NCBI GenBank assembly: GCA_016946835.1
Contig: JACVTC010000001.1
Location: 2,204,501 to 2,268,500 of the forward strand
Source of the DNA: Neocallimastix lanati (nom. inval.)
Lineage: Eukaryota; Neocallimastigomycota; Neocallimastigomycetes; Neocallimastigales; Neocallimastigaceae
DNA length: 64,000 nt
Direction of reading: 5' to 3'
Shown one piece after another: positions 1 through 12,700 of the stretch (the stretch's first letter is position 1; each line of letters opens with the position of its first letter). The notes beneath the pieces were generated by a model. That model was given only the letters and a program-made list of their open reading frames with translations, was not told the origin of the DNA and ran no database searches. The translations under genes and the position numbers were made by a program.

Positions 1-500
1 TTTTGATTTTTTATTTAAATTAACAAAACTATTAGTAATAATATTTGGACAGAACTTGCATTCATATAATAAATGATCTGATAATTTATTTTGTGTATTA
101 TGCCAATTACATCCATTACTATAGAATGGACATTTAGTTTCAATAGAAATCTCTTCATTATTAAATTTATAATTATTTTTTATATTGTTATGTAATATTT
201 GATCATCGGTATTGATATTTATATCCGACGATAAAAATGACTTTGACTGTTTTAGTTGATCCTCTTTCTCCTTATATTTTTCTAGTAATTTATCAATAAA
301 TAATATCTTATTATTTAATTCTATATCATTACTCTTTCCAATAATATTATTATTCATATTATCTATGTTTTTATCTATTAATTCTTTTAATTTATCGTTT
401 AAATTATTTGATATTAATGGTTTAGATGAAAATTCACTATTTTTTATTGAACTTTTTGATTTATTATTATTCTTATTATTTTGTTATATTATTCAAAAAT

Positions 501-563
<63 letters not shown>

Positions 564-1663
564 TTAATAATAAATATTTATATCAAATTTTTTTTTATAA
601 TATATTAACTTTTATTCTTATATATATTAAATTCTATTTAAAGTATTTAATTATTATAATAATTCATTAATTCTATTATTATATTTACCTCTTGCTTTTT
701 ATTACTATCAACGTCCATTTCTCTCTTTAGCTCATTTTCTTTATCTTTATTAATTAGTTTATTAATATCTTTTGAATATTCATTCAAACTCATTTGAATA
801 ATTTTATTGATACTTGTATCGGAGCTATTTAAACTGGAATTTAAGGAAATATCAGCATTATATTGCCTTTCAGTTGGATATAAATGTTTAAAACTGTTTG
901 TTTCATTATTATTAATACTACTATCATTATTATAATTATTATTGTTATAATTATTATTATTATTATTATTAAATTTATCTTTTATTATTTGCTTATCATC
1001 ACTATAATATTTCTTATGCTTTTCTTTTCCCTTCTTTTTTGGACTTGATGGATTCGAGTAACCTTTATGTTTTGAACTTAATCTTTTTATTCCCGAATCT
1101 TCCCTTTTTCTTGAATTATTATTACTTCTTTTACTTTCTTTCTTTACATGATTTTTTTTTCTCTTTGGAGATTCCATTATTTCATCTGTTTTATTCCTTC
1201 TATTATCTTTTTTGTTTTCAGTGGTATTAATTTCAATATTATTATTATGATCCATAAATGGATCCTTAGACTGGAAATCATCATTATCATTTTCATTATA
1301 TCTCTTTAATAGATCTGTATTATTATTTAAAGTATTAGGATTTTCATTACCCAAAATTTGATTTATTTTATTAATAGTTTTTGAAATATTATTACTTAAT
1401 TCTTCATGACTACTATTTCTAGGTAAATTATAATTATCTTTTTCATTATTAAATATATAATTTGATTTATGACTCAAATGATTATTATTACCATAGTATT
1501 GACTTTCATTCTCTGAATCTAATGTACTAGCATTGAATACCTTTTTATATTCATTAATATTATTAAAGTTATTATCACTACTTATATTACTCTCTTCCAT
1601 TTTACTGTTTTTCCAATTATTATTAAATTTTAAATAAGAATTAATGGGCCCTTCACTTGACAT
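1..1663 (-). CDS. Partial TRAF-type zinc-finger protein with Asn/Ser/Lys-rich N-terminus
   Basis: Two exons read on the minus strand: 1663-689 (325 codons, start MSSEGPINSY) and 471-1, which runs off the left edge. The 217-base intron has a GTAAAT donor and an AAG acceptor and keeps phase 0. The first exon is low complexity, with runs of Asn, Lys and Ser and a basic stretch rich in KRKK/KKKGKEKHKK-like segments, which could act in nuclear targeting (inference). The second exon has a Lys/Glu-rich helical stretch and then the pattern C-P-F-x3-G-C-x-W-x6-L-x2-H-x3-E-C-x2-C-P, which matches a TRAF-type zinc finger. Such fingers usually follow a RING domain; none is seen upstream, and the rest of the protein lies outside the window. 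The ATG sits just after a poly-A stretch on the coding strand. The zinc-finger call is fairly safe; the biological role is unknown. Confidence 0.7.
509..563. repeat. Compound (TA)n(GA)n microsatellite inside an intron
   Basis: About 24 bases of alternating TA are followed by about 28 bases of GA. It lies wholly inside the intron of the zinc-finger gene (472-688). Reading frames across it on the plus strand are repeat artefacts. Confidence 0.9.
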
Positions 1664-2336
1664 TTCAATTTTTTTTTTTTTTTAAAAAAAAAAAAAAATA
1701 AAAAATATTGATAATTTAAATAAAAATATAATAGTAAATATTTGTTAAATATATTTTGATAGGTAATATTAAAAATAATTAACAATTTTTTCTTTTCCAA
1801 AATATTATATTTAAAATATGTAATTTTGGTTGTTATATATTAAATTAATAATTTAATAAATATGTAAAAGCAAATTCAAGATTTAAATATCTAAATTTAT
1901 ATTTTTAAAGCATTACTATGAAGGACTAATGTTATATATATATATATATATATATTTTTACTAAAAGTAAATTTCCTAAATAATGCTAAATAATATCTAT
2001 GGCTACTTTATATTTATTAATATGAAAAAAAATTTTTTTAAAAAAAAAAAAAAAAGAAAAAAACTAAAATATAAAAATAAAAAAAAAAAGTATTAATAAA
2101 AAAGCATTAATTTATTATTACCTATAATAATTTAATTTAAAAGTTTTTTATTTAAATTAATATGATATATTATGTAGAATAATTGCTTATAAATTATGAA
2201 TTAAAAAAAAATAATATGTTTATAACTTGAGAAAAACGAAATAAAAAAAAAAAGTTGAATAAAACATATGAATTTAATAAACCTAAATATATATTACTGA
2301 TTAATTAATAATTTCATTAAATTAATAAATATAAAA

Positions 2337-2409
<73 letters not shown>

Positions 2410-3089
2410 AGCGATAGTAACTATATACAAATAAAAATAAAATATTGGTAATTAAAAAATAATATAAATATAATTAAATGTAATTTTGAATTAAATTAAA
2501 TGGAAATTATTTAATAATAATAGGCAGAACCTATAACTATCTTTTAATTTACAAATAATAATACCAATGATAATCAAGATAATGAAGAAAAAAAAAAAAA
2601 AAAAAAAAAAAAAAGATAATTATTTGAAGTTTTTAAAATTTTAATTTTTATAATTTTTATAATTACATATTTAATAAAGCAAAATTTTAAACTTATGACT
2701 GTTTTTTATTTATTTATTTATTTATTTTACGTTATTATTTCATAATTATATATTTAAACAATATTGTATATTTAATAAACTTCATATTTTTATTTACATT
2801 AAATAATGCATTAATAGTATAAGCCACGATAACATAGCTTTAATATGTAAATATATAAAAGATATTATTAAAATTTATCATTATAAAATTTTTTTTTCTA
2901 AACACCGAAAAAGTTCAACTTTATTTTAAAATTTTATTTAAATGATAATGAAAATTTTTACACCATATTTGAATTTAAATATCTAGTAAAAGGAAAAAAT
3001 CATCTTTTAAATTCTATTCGGATTTTTTATGTTAAAATTTTATTTTATTTTATTTTTCTTTTTTTTACTTAATCTTTCGTTTTATTTTT

Positions 3090-3260
3090 CATTTTATTTT
3101 TCATTTTTTTTTCATTTTATTTTTCATTTAATTATATACATATTTTTTATTTTATTTTTTTAATATATTTTTTATTTTATTTTTTACATATTTTTTATTT
3201 TATTTTTTACATATTTTTTATTTTATTTTTTATATATTTTTTATTTTATTTTTTATTATA
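3090..3260. repeat. Minisatellite of TTTTTATTTTATTTTTTACATA-like units
   Basis: A unit of about 23-24 bases, of the form ATATTTTTTATTTTATTTTT with small changes, recurs several times in tandem. It is followed by more T-rich DNA. There is no coding potential. Confidence 0.7.
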
Positions 3261-3417
3261 TTTATTTATTATTATTTTTTTTTAATTTGATATATATATA
3301 TATACATTTTTTTTTTTATTTTTATTTTTTTATTTTATTATATTTCATTTTTATATTTCAATAATTCGATAGTCATAATATATTACAATTATTCTATATT
3401 AGTTTTTTATTTTATTT

Positions 3418-3453
<36 letters not shown>

Positions 3454-3579
3454 ATGTTGACCAATTCATATTATATTAATGCTAAATGATAATTTCATTA
3501 AATAGTAATTGTATTATTATAATTAAAATTTTTGGTTTAATAAATTCATTTATAATTATTTAAATTTTTTTTTTTTTTC

Positions 3580-3629
<50 letters not shown>
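3580..3629. repeat. (AAT)n microsatellite
   Basis: About 16 uninterrupted AAT triplets in intergenic DNA. Confidence 0.95.
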
Positions 3630-3633
<4 letters not shown>

Positions 3634-3658
3634 TTAAATTGACATTAAAATTTAAATA

Positions 3659-3690
<32 letters not shown>

Positions 3691-3963
3691 TGTTCTTTAA
3701 CTCATATCATTTTAATATTCTTATATTTAAAATACAAAGAAATAAAAAAAATAATAAAAAATAATAAAAAAGAGTTTACCGAGGGAAAAAACTTATTAGA
3801 TAACATAAAATATACGAAATAATATTATATAATATACTATTAAATATATTTTAAGAAAAAAAAAATTGATTAAATAATTATTTAATTATTAAATATTTTA
3901 TGATAAATAAAAAGAAAAAAAAATGAGAAGAAAAAAAGAAAAAGAAAAAAAATGAGAGAAGAA

Positions 3964-3964
<1 letters not shown>

Positions 3965-4038
<74 letters not shown>
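3965..4038. repeat. (AAT)n microsatellite
   Basis: About 24 uninterrupted AAT triplets in intergenic DNA, just after an A/G-rich patch of AGAAAAAAAG-like sequence. Confidence 0.95.
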
Positions 4039-4040
<2 letters not shown>

Positions 4041-5277
4041 TCTTATTTTTTATATAATATATTATACATAATATTAAATCTTAAATGAAGAAAAAATTTT
4101 AAGATTTAAAATTCTTATTTTTTTGTAATAAAATATAATTTATATTTCATTTCATATCATAATCTTATTTTTTAAAATATTATATTTTGTTTATAAAAAA
4201 AAAATTACATTTATATTTATATTTTCTTTTTTATTTTCCCTTAATAATTACAGATTATTTTTAAAAAATATGTATATATAAAATTTTCATTTTAAATCTA
4301 CAAAAACTTCATTTTAATTTTTCCATATAGATAGTGGTACTCCAAATAAATATTAAGCATACATTTATATATCTTAGTAACTATGATATTATAATTAAAT
4401 TAATATTAATCATAATAAATAATTAATTTATTATTGATTATTATTATATATTTGTTATTATTATATATTATTGATGTATGTTGTATTTCATACAATAATA
4501 TTATATTTAACAACAGGACAGAAGTGGATAGTACATTCATGATTTTATATAGAATGTATATCACGTAAATGCATTTGTTGTATAAATTTATGTTAACAAA
4601 TCCTTTTAAATATTTCGTGTATTGTAATATATATAAATATTTAAAATAATCGTTTATATAAAATTTATACAACATGAAATAATCATATTAACTAATTTAT
4701 ATGAAACATATGTATAAATACCGCATAATAAATAAATACATAAATTAATATATGAATACAATTATTTTTATATTATAATTATTTATTATTTTTTATTATA
4801 ACAATTTCAGTATCATTCATTCATTTATATTACTATTAGTATTATTTATTATAATTTTTGTTGAAATATTGCTAAAGGTTAATTTTAATAGATATCTATA
4901 GTTTTATATTTAAATCATATGTGTTAAAGTTCACATGATATCATGTTTATATATATTTCTATGTAAAGATATATTTTATGTTTTTATACATAAAATAATG
5001 TAAATTATAATAATTATTATTGTTATAATTATTATATTATTTATTTATTTAATATGTATTTATATATTTATTTATCATTTATTATTAATTAATTATTTAT
5101 ATTCTATTACTTTTATAATAAAATATATAAATATTACACCATGATCATAATCAAATTTTAATTATTAAAGTAATGGTAACTCAATAATTGAGATTTGATA
5201 TACTAAATACAAATAATTTTTTTATATTCTTATTTACTTATTTATTTAAAAAAATAAATATTTATTATACTTTATTT

Positions 5278-5308
<31 letters not shown>

Positions 5309-5393
5309 ATAAATAATAAATATTAAATAATAAATAATTATTAATAATAAATTAAAAATCATATAAAAAAATATTACATAAATAAATTTAAAA

Positions 5394-6459
5394 ATGGGAT
5401 TATTTGATACATTAAAATCTCAAATACCAGTAATTTTGCAAGTAGCAGCATCATTACTTATTTTATTAATCGTCTTAGTTATAAAATCACCTTCATATTT
5501 TAAAGGTTCATTTTCTAGAAGTTACAATGCTTCAGTTCAAAGAATATTTTTAATTATTAGTGATCGTAATATATTTCGTGAACATAGAAAAGCTTTAGAA
5601 CTTGTTGAAGATTTAACTGATAAAAATGATAAAAATGCAAAACAAAAATGGAAAGGTATTTTTGTTTTAATACAATAAATATTGTTGTCTCAATAATTAA
5701 ATTATATATAAATAATTATATATTATATTGATAATGTTAATAATAACTCTTATTTGTATATTAACAAATAAAAAATAAATATTTACATTAATATTTAATA
5801 TAAATATTATAAATTTATATATTTGATGTATTATTAATAAAATAAATAAATAAATAAATAAATAAATTTAGAATATAGTTCAAAGGGTGCTGGTTATATC
5901 ATTTACCAAATTAATCGTTCAATTGAAAATAAATTATTAGAAGTAGAAATGGTTGAATCTACTTTTCATATGAGAGTAAATAAATTAGAAAAAAAAAGTT
6001 TTTTTTTCTTTTTTTTTTTTTTTTTTTTTTTTTATTGATTAATAATTTAAATATTTCTATACATTATTAAATTATTATTAACTTTGTTTTAATTATTTTT
6101 TAATAAAATAATATAAAAATGAAATTATAATACTTAATTATTAAAATTAAAAATACTTTTGACTTAATTACTATTATAATTATTATTATTAAAAGGCTAT
6201 ATTTACTTATGAAATTCAAGAAGATCCAGATGATCCATCCTTAACCTTAGTGACTATCACTGAAGAATCAAATATTACAAATTTCATTGTTAAAATTATT
6301 ATGAGTATAGGAGGTCGTGGTGCTAATGCTAGGAGAGATCTTGAAATTATAGGAAATGAATTAAAAATTCAACATGAAGTTTATGAAGAATATAAAGCCA
6401 AATACGAAAATGAAAATGGTAGTGAAATTTCAGCAGACAATACTAAAAAAGATAAATAA
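5394..6459 (+). CDS. Membrane-anchored SRPBCC/START-like protein
   Basis: Three exons, 5394-5655, 5872-5975 and 6196-6459, give a 209-residue protein. The donors are GTATTT and GTAAAT, the acceptors TTTAG and AAAAG, and the frame is kept throughout. Residues 13-31 form one strongly hydrophobic segment (VILQVAASLLILLIVLVIK). After it the sequence follows the usual order of a helix-grip (SRPBCC/START-like) fold: an opening strand and helix (SRSYNASVQRIFLIISD), a K-W-K-E-Y strand, paired strands around LLEVEMVESTFHM, AIFTYEIQ and TLVTITEES, and a long C-terminal helix ending in ARRDLEIIGNELKIQ. Such folds make a pocket for lipids or other hydrophobic ligands. A membrane-tethered lipid-binding role is therefore likely, but the ligand is unknown. 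The fold call is by pattern, not by a search. The C-terminal tail is Lys/Glu/Asn-rich. Confidence 0.7.
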
Positions 6460-8805
6460 AAAACTTTAAAGAATTCTTTCTCAATATAATTTTTTTTTTT
6501 TTTAAAAAAAAAAAAAAGTAATGAACGAAATAATATTTAAATTATATAAATATAGAATTCATTAGATAATATTTATTATACTTTTATAAAAAAAAAAAAA
6601 AAATAAAAAATTAAAAAAAAAAAAAAAATAAAAATAAAAAAAAAAAAAATAAAATAAAATAAATAAATATATATATATATAAAAAAATAACTATGCTAAA
6701 TATAAATATAATTAAACAATGAACTTTGTCGATATGGGGATAAAATTTATAAAATGAAGTATGTTTAGAAAATAAATAATATAGGCATATATTATATATC
6801 ATAAATAATATTCATTGCTAATGAATTCAAATAACCTCTTTTTATAATAGAATGTATCTTTATAATTTATAATTTATATTATAATAAATATTATAAAATT
6901 ATAAAAATTTCTTTTTTTTTTTTTAAATATATAAATATATATATATATTTTTTTTTTAAATATATATATTATGTAATAAAATTGAATGTTTATTTTTTAA
7001 AATTAATTATTATCAAAGCATTTTGTTCCCATCGACCATAATCTTAATAACTTTTGTTTTTTATAAATTTTGAATTTATTATAACTTTATTATTATTTTT
7101 TTTATCATTATTACTATTATTGTTTAGATTTTATATACTAATAATTGGAATTAATGAATAAAAAAATATTATTAATATATTATAACAAATAACTAACATT
7201 TATATATTATTACTCTATTTATATATTATTTTTTTATTATTAACATCATTATTCATTAATATTATTAATTATTAATTATTGTGTTTATTTATTTTATTTA
7301 TTATTATTATTCATTGTAATTATTTTTATTTATTATTATTAATTATGATTATTATTATTAATTATTATTATTATTATTGTTTATGATTATTATTATTGTT
7401 GTTGTTGTTGTTATTATTTATTATTATTATTATTTATTAATATATATTATATATTATATGAAAATCAATTTATTAATTTTTAAATGTATTATTGAAAATT
7501 ATGGATATTTAAAAAAGAACAATCCAAAATTAATTATTATTATGAAAATAATTTTTATTTTATTCTATATATTCTAATGATTTTTTATTATAAAATTTTT
7601 TATTATTTATATTCTAATGCAATATTTAAGCTTTTTTTTAAAAAAATTTCAGTAAAATTAATAATAAAAAGAATGATTTTATACATGATAAGGAATAGTT
7701 TCATCATTCTAATGATATTTTAATAATATAAAATTAGAAAACTCTGTAACCTTTAAAAATGATTATATAACAAAAAAAAAAAAAAAAACTTTAAGAAATA
7801 TTTCTATTATTAATTTTAAAAGACGATTTAAAATATTATTATAATATTATTATTATTTGACGGAAATTTCTTTTTTTATTATTATAGTTATTCATATTAA
7901 TCAGAAATAATTAATATAAATATTATAAATTAATATAAAATAAAGTTGGTAAAATATTAAATATTGTTGTATAAAAATTCATTTAAATAATATTAAGGTT
8001 TAATTTCATTTTTAATTTAATTTTTTTTTTACTTTTTTTTTTAATTAATTTTACATAAATTAATAAAATTAAATTTGAAAATTATTTTTTTATTATGTAG
8101 TCTTAAATATAAATTTTGTTATTAATATTTTCTTATCTCCAACTATAAAAAAAAAAAAATTTAAAGAATCAAAACTTTGGGGATTATTTATTAATTATAT
8201 TATTATTATTATTATTATTATTTTCTTTATTTTATATATATATATTTATTTATTTATTTAAAATGGTGCTTCAGAGGGAAATACTTTTGTTAAAATATAT
8301 GTATCCTAATTTTATTTCAAGCAAAGTTTGATATATTGTAATTATAAAGTGCTTAATAAGAATTTCTAGTATTAGACTAAAAGAAGGTCCAAAATAGTGA
8401 AAAGTATTATACAAAGATTTTATATTCAATTTGATTGTTGGAATATCTATGAAATATTCCAATAGATGTATTATCATTGAATTTAGACCTAAAATAATTT
8501 AGAATGAAGAAAAATATTTTTTTTTTAAAAAAAAAATGCTGGAGAAGTTAACTTTGTTTTTATTTAAAAGTTTCGAATTAACAATTTTTTATGTATGATT
8601 TAATGATTTAGTTGGCTATATGTTATAAAATGTATAAAGTGCATCCCAATCCAAAAAAAAAAAAAGTACTTCGTTCTATAGTTTGTGGCTGAGTATGAGA
8701 CAATAAAAGCTTAACAAAAATAAAAAGTAATGAGATGAAAATATATTAAATAAATTACTAAGATAATTGTGAATAGAAAATTTCACTAGTTATAATTTAT
8801 TTATT

Positions 8806-8902
<97 letters not shown>

Positions 8903-8992
8903 AAAATAAAAAAAAAGAAATAAAACAATTTCAATACAAAAAAAATAAAAATAAAAAAAGAGAGAAATAAAATAACTACAATAAAAAATAAA

Positions 8993-9023
<31 letters not shown>

Positions 9024-9112
9024 TAAAATAAAATAATTATAATAATTAATTAAAAAAAAAAAAAAAAAACATCAAGAATTTAAATTTAAATTTAATTATT
9101 TAATATACAAAA
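6460..9112. other. AT-rich intergenic region, no convincing gene
   Basis: The region holds A and T runs, ATT-rich stretches around 7200-7440 and a patch of more mixed sequence at about 8260-8710 that may be decayed coding DNA. It ends with the 53-base T run and an AAAATAAAAAT-rich leader ahead of the membrane-protein gene at 9113. Confidence 0.75.
8813..8898. repeat. (ATT)n array running into a 53-base poly-T tract
   Basis: ATT triplets run to about 8845 and are followed by an uninterrupted T run at 8846-8898, one of the longest homopolymers in the window. It lies about 215 bases upstream of the gene starting at 9113. Tracts like this often act as nucleosome-depleted DNA in fungi, but that is inference here. 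Confidence 0.9.
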
Positions 9113-9947
9113 ATGAGTATTGAAACATTTTTTAGTTCAGATAAATTCAATTTATTTCAAACTATAACTCCATATAAAGGTTCAAAAAAAGGCTTATTCA
9201 TTTATAGAATTATAATCTTTATTATTCTAATTTATGGTTATTACTGTTCAATTTATGTAGCAATTCATCATCCTCCACAAAGAAAAACATGGATGTGGTT
9301 TTCATTTTTCACTAATCAAACCTATGTTGCCATTTCAATTTACTTTTTGGTAAATTATTCCTTTTATTTAATTTTAAGATTTATTATAAAATTAAATTTT
9401 AGTTAATTTTACCTTTAGAATTAAATTATTAAAAACAGAATGTGAATGTTTTTATAATAATAGTATTAAGGTATTAATAAAAAAAATATATATATATATA
9501 TATATTTTTTTGTCATATGCAATTAGCTTGGACTGATTTACTATTATAAAGATGCTAAAGGAAATTTAAAGGGAAGAATTAATAATAAATTTCTTCATGT
9601 CTTAGTTCACATTTTATACAACGTTCTTTTACCACTTGCATTTATCGTTACTACTGTTTTCTGGAGTTTAATTCTTCCATTTTCTGATACTTCCTACTAT
9701 ACAGCCACACATTGGATTGGAAATGTTATTCAACATTTCTTACAATTTGTTTTCCTCGGGATTGATTGGTTTTTAATTACTATTCCAACTAACTATAAAC
9801 ACTTTATACCAATGTTTGTTGTTGGTTTTGCATATTTAATATTCGCTCAAATCTATCATGTTATATAGTAAGTATTCATCAAGTAGTTATGATATTTTAA
9901 AAAATAAATACTTAATATATATACTAATTAATTTATTATTAATTACA

Positions 9948-9991
<44 letters not shown>

Positions 9992-10238
9992 CATTAATTT
10001 TATATTTTGTTATGAAAATAATAAAAAATTATTAAAATAATAAATATAAATATAAAGTGGAATATGGATTTATGGTTTCCTTAACCCATCTTTTACTAAA
10101 TATTGGTATCTACTCTACATTGGTTTAGTAATAGGATGGACTTTCATTGGATTTATATTTGCTGGCATTCAAAAATTCAAAAATAGAAATAGAAAATTTA
10201 TTATTGATACTGATAGTAATGAATATGAACTTGCTTAA
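9113..10238 (+). CDS. Six-pass membrane protein, FAR-17a/AIG1 or rolling-stone-like, copy A
   Basis: Three exons, 9113-9349, 9527-9867 and 10058-10238, encode 252 residues. Donors are GTAAAT and GTAAGT. The N-terminus MSIETFFSSDKFNLFQ and the motifs TPYKGSKKGL, FFTNQTY, LVHILYNVLLPLA, HWIGNVIQHFLQ and GIDWFLITIP recur in the three minus-strand copies downstream. About six hydrophobic segments are visible, followed by a short basic tail (QKFKNRNRKF) that is probably cytosolic. The F-T-N aromatic motif in the second membrane segment and the later His-bearing helices resemble the AIG1/FAR-17a group, which in animals includes hydrolases of fatty-acid esters of hydroxy fatty acids. The rolling-stone-like relatives of that group are an alternative. 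The match is by eye and the reaction is not established. Intron positions and phases are identical in all four copies, so they arose by duplication. Confidence 0.75.
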
Positions 10239-10446
10239 AATACTATTTACAATATTCCATATTCATAACTATAAACCATAAAATTTTATAAATTTATGTT
10301 TTATAAAAGAAGTTTAATATTTTATTTATTATTTCTTCCTCATTAGTATTTTAATTAATATATGGATCATATAATTATATAGAAAACATTTATTTATTTC
10401 TTTCTTATTACTATTATAGTATTGATTATAGAGAATTCAAATTTTC

Positions 10447-10477
<31 letters not shown>

Positions 10478-10526
10478 GAAAGTTTATTATTGATAATGAT
10501 AGGAAAAAATATTAATTTTTATATAA

Positions 10527-10561
<35 letters not shown>

Positions 10562-10954
10562 TATACAATTTTTCTTAATTATTTACAATATTCATACCAT
10601 ACTATAAATTATACAAATTATATAAATCTATTAATTGAAAAAAGAAGAGTAATTTATTTATTTCTTCCTTATTACCATTAAAAATAATACATAGATTATA
10701 TATTGAAGAATTTGTTATATGCAATTCTTTTTATTATTTATAACATTGTTTTTAATAGATATATTTATCTATTTTAAAAGTTTTTCTACGTATAAAAATA
10801 TATAATATATATGTAATTATTTATAAATAAAAATAAAATTTAAATCTAACTACTATTCATTGAAAATTATTGATATATATCAAATTAATAATATAAATTC
10901 TGTAAAAAAAAAAAAAAAATTGTTTTTTCAAAAGAAACAAATACAATAGTAAAA

Positions 10955-10962
<8 letters not shown>

Positions 10963-11042
<80 letters not shown>
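10963..11042. repeat. (AAT)n microsatellite
   Basis: About 26 uninterrupted AAT triplets in intergenic DNA. Confidence 0.95.
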
Positions 11043-11043
<1 letters not shown>

Positions 11044-11519
11044 TCACCTAATTCTGATATTCTAATAACTTAACTATAATTATAAATTAGAAGAAAAATT
11101 TTTTAACTTTATCATTGTTAAGAGGCATACATATCACTAGTCTTAGAACTTGCTCTTCCATATGCTTATTCATTACTATATATATTTAATTAATTATACA
11201 TTTTTTTTATAATTTTTTTTTTTTTTTTTAATATCAAAATTGTATTTGCATAAATTTTATTATATATATAATTTATTACAAAAGAATAATATATATAATA
11301 CATATTTAAATCCATCTTCATCAACATCACTAATACTACTCTATTTTTTAAATTTGTTTTAATAGACTTTTAATATGAAGTTCATCATCTTTATTGTTCA
11401 TATACATATATAGAACCCTAAAGTCACATAACATAATAATAATGTTTCTCATATCCATTTAATAAAAAAGTATATATGATAAAGTGATATTATTTATTGT
11501 TTAATATTTATTATCCATC

Positions 11520-11536
11520 AGTTTATTTATTTATAT

Positions 11537-11583
<47 letters not shown>
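11520..11583. repeat. (ATTT)n microsatellite
   Basis: About 15 near-perfect ATTT units. Confidence 0.9.
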
Positions 11584-11808
11584 TTATCAATAATTGACAA
11601 TACTAATTATTTATTATTCATTAGAGTTTTATTTTATTTTATTTTATTTTAATATAAAAGTTTATTAATAATATATTAATAAATCGATTCATAATAATAA
11701 TTTTTTTGATGTATACAACCAATTTTATTCCTTTTAAAGAAGATTCATATTCATTTTAATTAAAAGAATTTTGTTCAACCCTTAATGAAATAAAATATTT
11801 AATTAACA

Positions 11809-11844
<36 letters not shown>

Positions 11845-12181
11845 ATTTCATATATAATAATAATAATAAAAAATATTATATATAATTTAATAATTATAAT
11901 ATAAAATTTAATAATATGATATATATCCTAATATATAAACACAGATTAAGTATAAAAAAGATTTATCTGCTATATTATGAATAATGAATTATTAATAAAT
12001 AATTAAATATAATGATATATATTGAAATATATAATTAATATCAACTGTATATAAAAAATTTTAAAAATTAGTTAACTAATCAATAATAACAAAACATATT
12101 TCTCTTAAATAGTAATAAATATGAATTCCATACAATAATATTAAATAAATAAAAATGAAAATGAAAATAAAAATAAAAAAT

Positions 12182-12218
<37 letters not shown>

Positions 12219-12674
12219 ATAATAAAATTATTTATTAAATTAAAAAAAAAAAAAAAAAAAAAATATCACAAAATTTTAATATAAGTGTAATAAAATAAAT
12301 TAAAAATTTCTATGATTTTTTATTTTATTTTATTTTATTTTTTATTTTTTTTTTATAAATATATAAAAAATTTGTGAATTTTTTTTTATACTAATAATTA
12401 TAGAAATATGACTATTTTCTTTTATTTTTTAATTGGTTCATTTGTTAAAAAAAATCATTTTACAAATTGAAAATTGAAAATAATAATAGTAATAATAATT
12501 ATATTTTAATTAATATTCAAAAACAACAGCAAAAAAAAAAAAAAAAAGAAAAGAAAAAAAAATATAAAAGGTTTATATTTTCTACCCAATTTTTGTATTT
12601 TTTTATATTTAAATTCAAAAACAATATTATTATCATATATTATTATTTAAAAGGATTGTTTCATTTATTACATT

Positions 12675-12700
12675 AAAAAAAAAAAAAAAAAAAAAAAAAA
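12675..12700 (+). promoter_or_regulatory. 26-base poly-A tract abutting the LRR gene start codon
   Basis: An uninterrupted run of 26 A ends directly at the ATG at 12701. If it is transcribed, the 5' leader ends in oligo-A next to the start codon. A-rich leaders favour initiation in fungi and can bind poly(A)-binding protein; its effect here is inference. Confidence 0.4.

Larger units (their letters stand above)
1664..5393. other. AT-rich intergenic region, no gene seen
   Basis: This 3.7-kb spacer between divergent genes is almost pure A and T. It holds a 40-base A run near 2368-2407, a minisatellite at about 3090-3260, a T run near 3420-3452 and two (AAT)n arrays. A slightly GC-richer patch near 4500-4620 has an open minus-strand frame of 89 codons, but the frame is Tyr/Ile/Asn-rich with no recognisable feature. 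Confidence 0.8.
10239..12700. other. AT-rich intergenic region, no gene seen
   Basis: The stretch holds several A runs, an (AAT)n array at about 10963-11042, an (ATTT)n array at about 11520-11583 and AAATAAAAAT-rich leader DNA. Near 10420-10540 a short stretch repeats bases from the end of the preceding gene (TAGAAAGTTTATTATTGATAAT-like). This may be a decayed partial duplicate of its last exon. Confidence 0.7.

Noticed and set aside
365-670. Plus-strand frames across the (TA)n(GA)n repeat
   Set aside because: They lie antisense to the intron and second exon of the zinc-finger gene, and the products are only repeat translations.
4406-4675. Minus-strand 89-codon frame
   Set aside because: Tyr/Ile/Asn composition typical of A/T spacer, no motif, no supporting exon.
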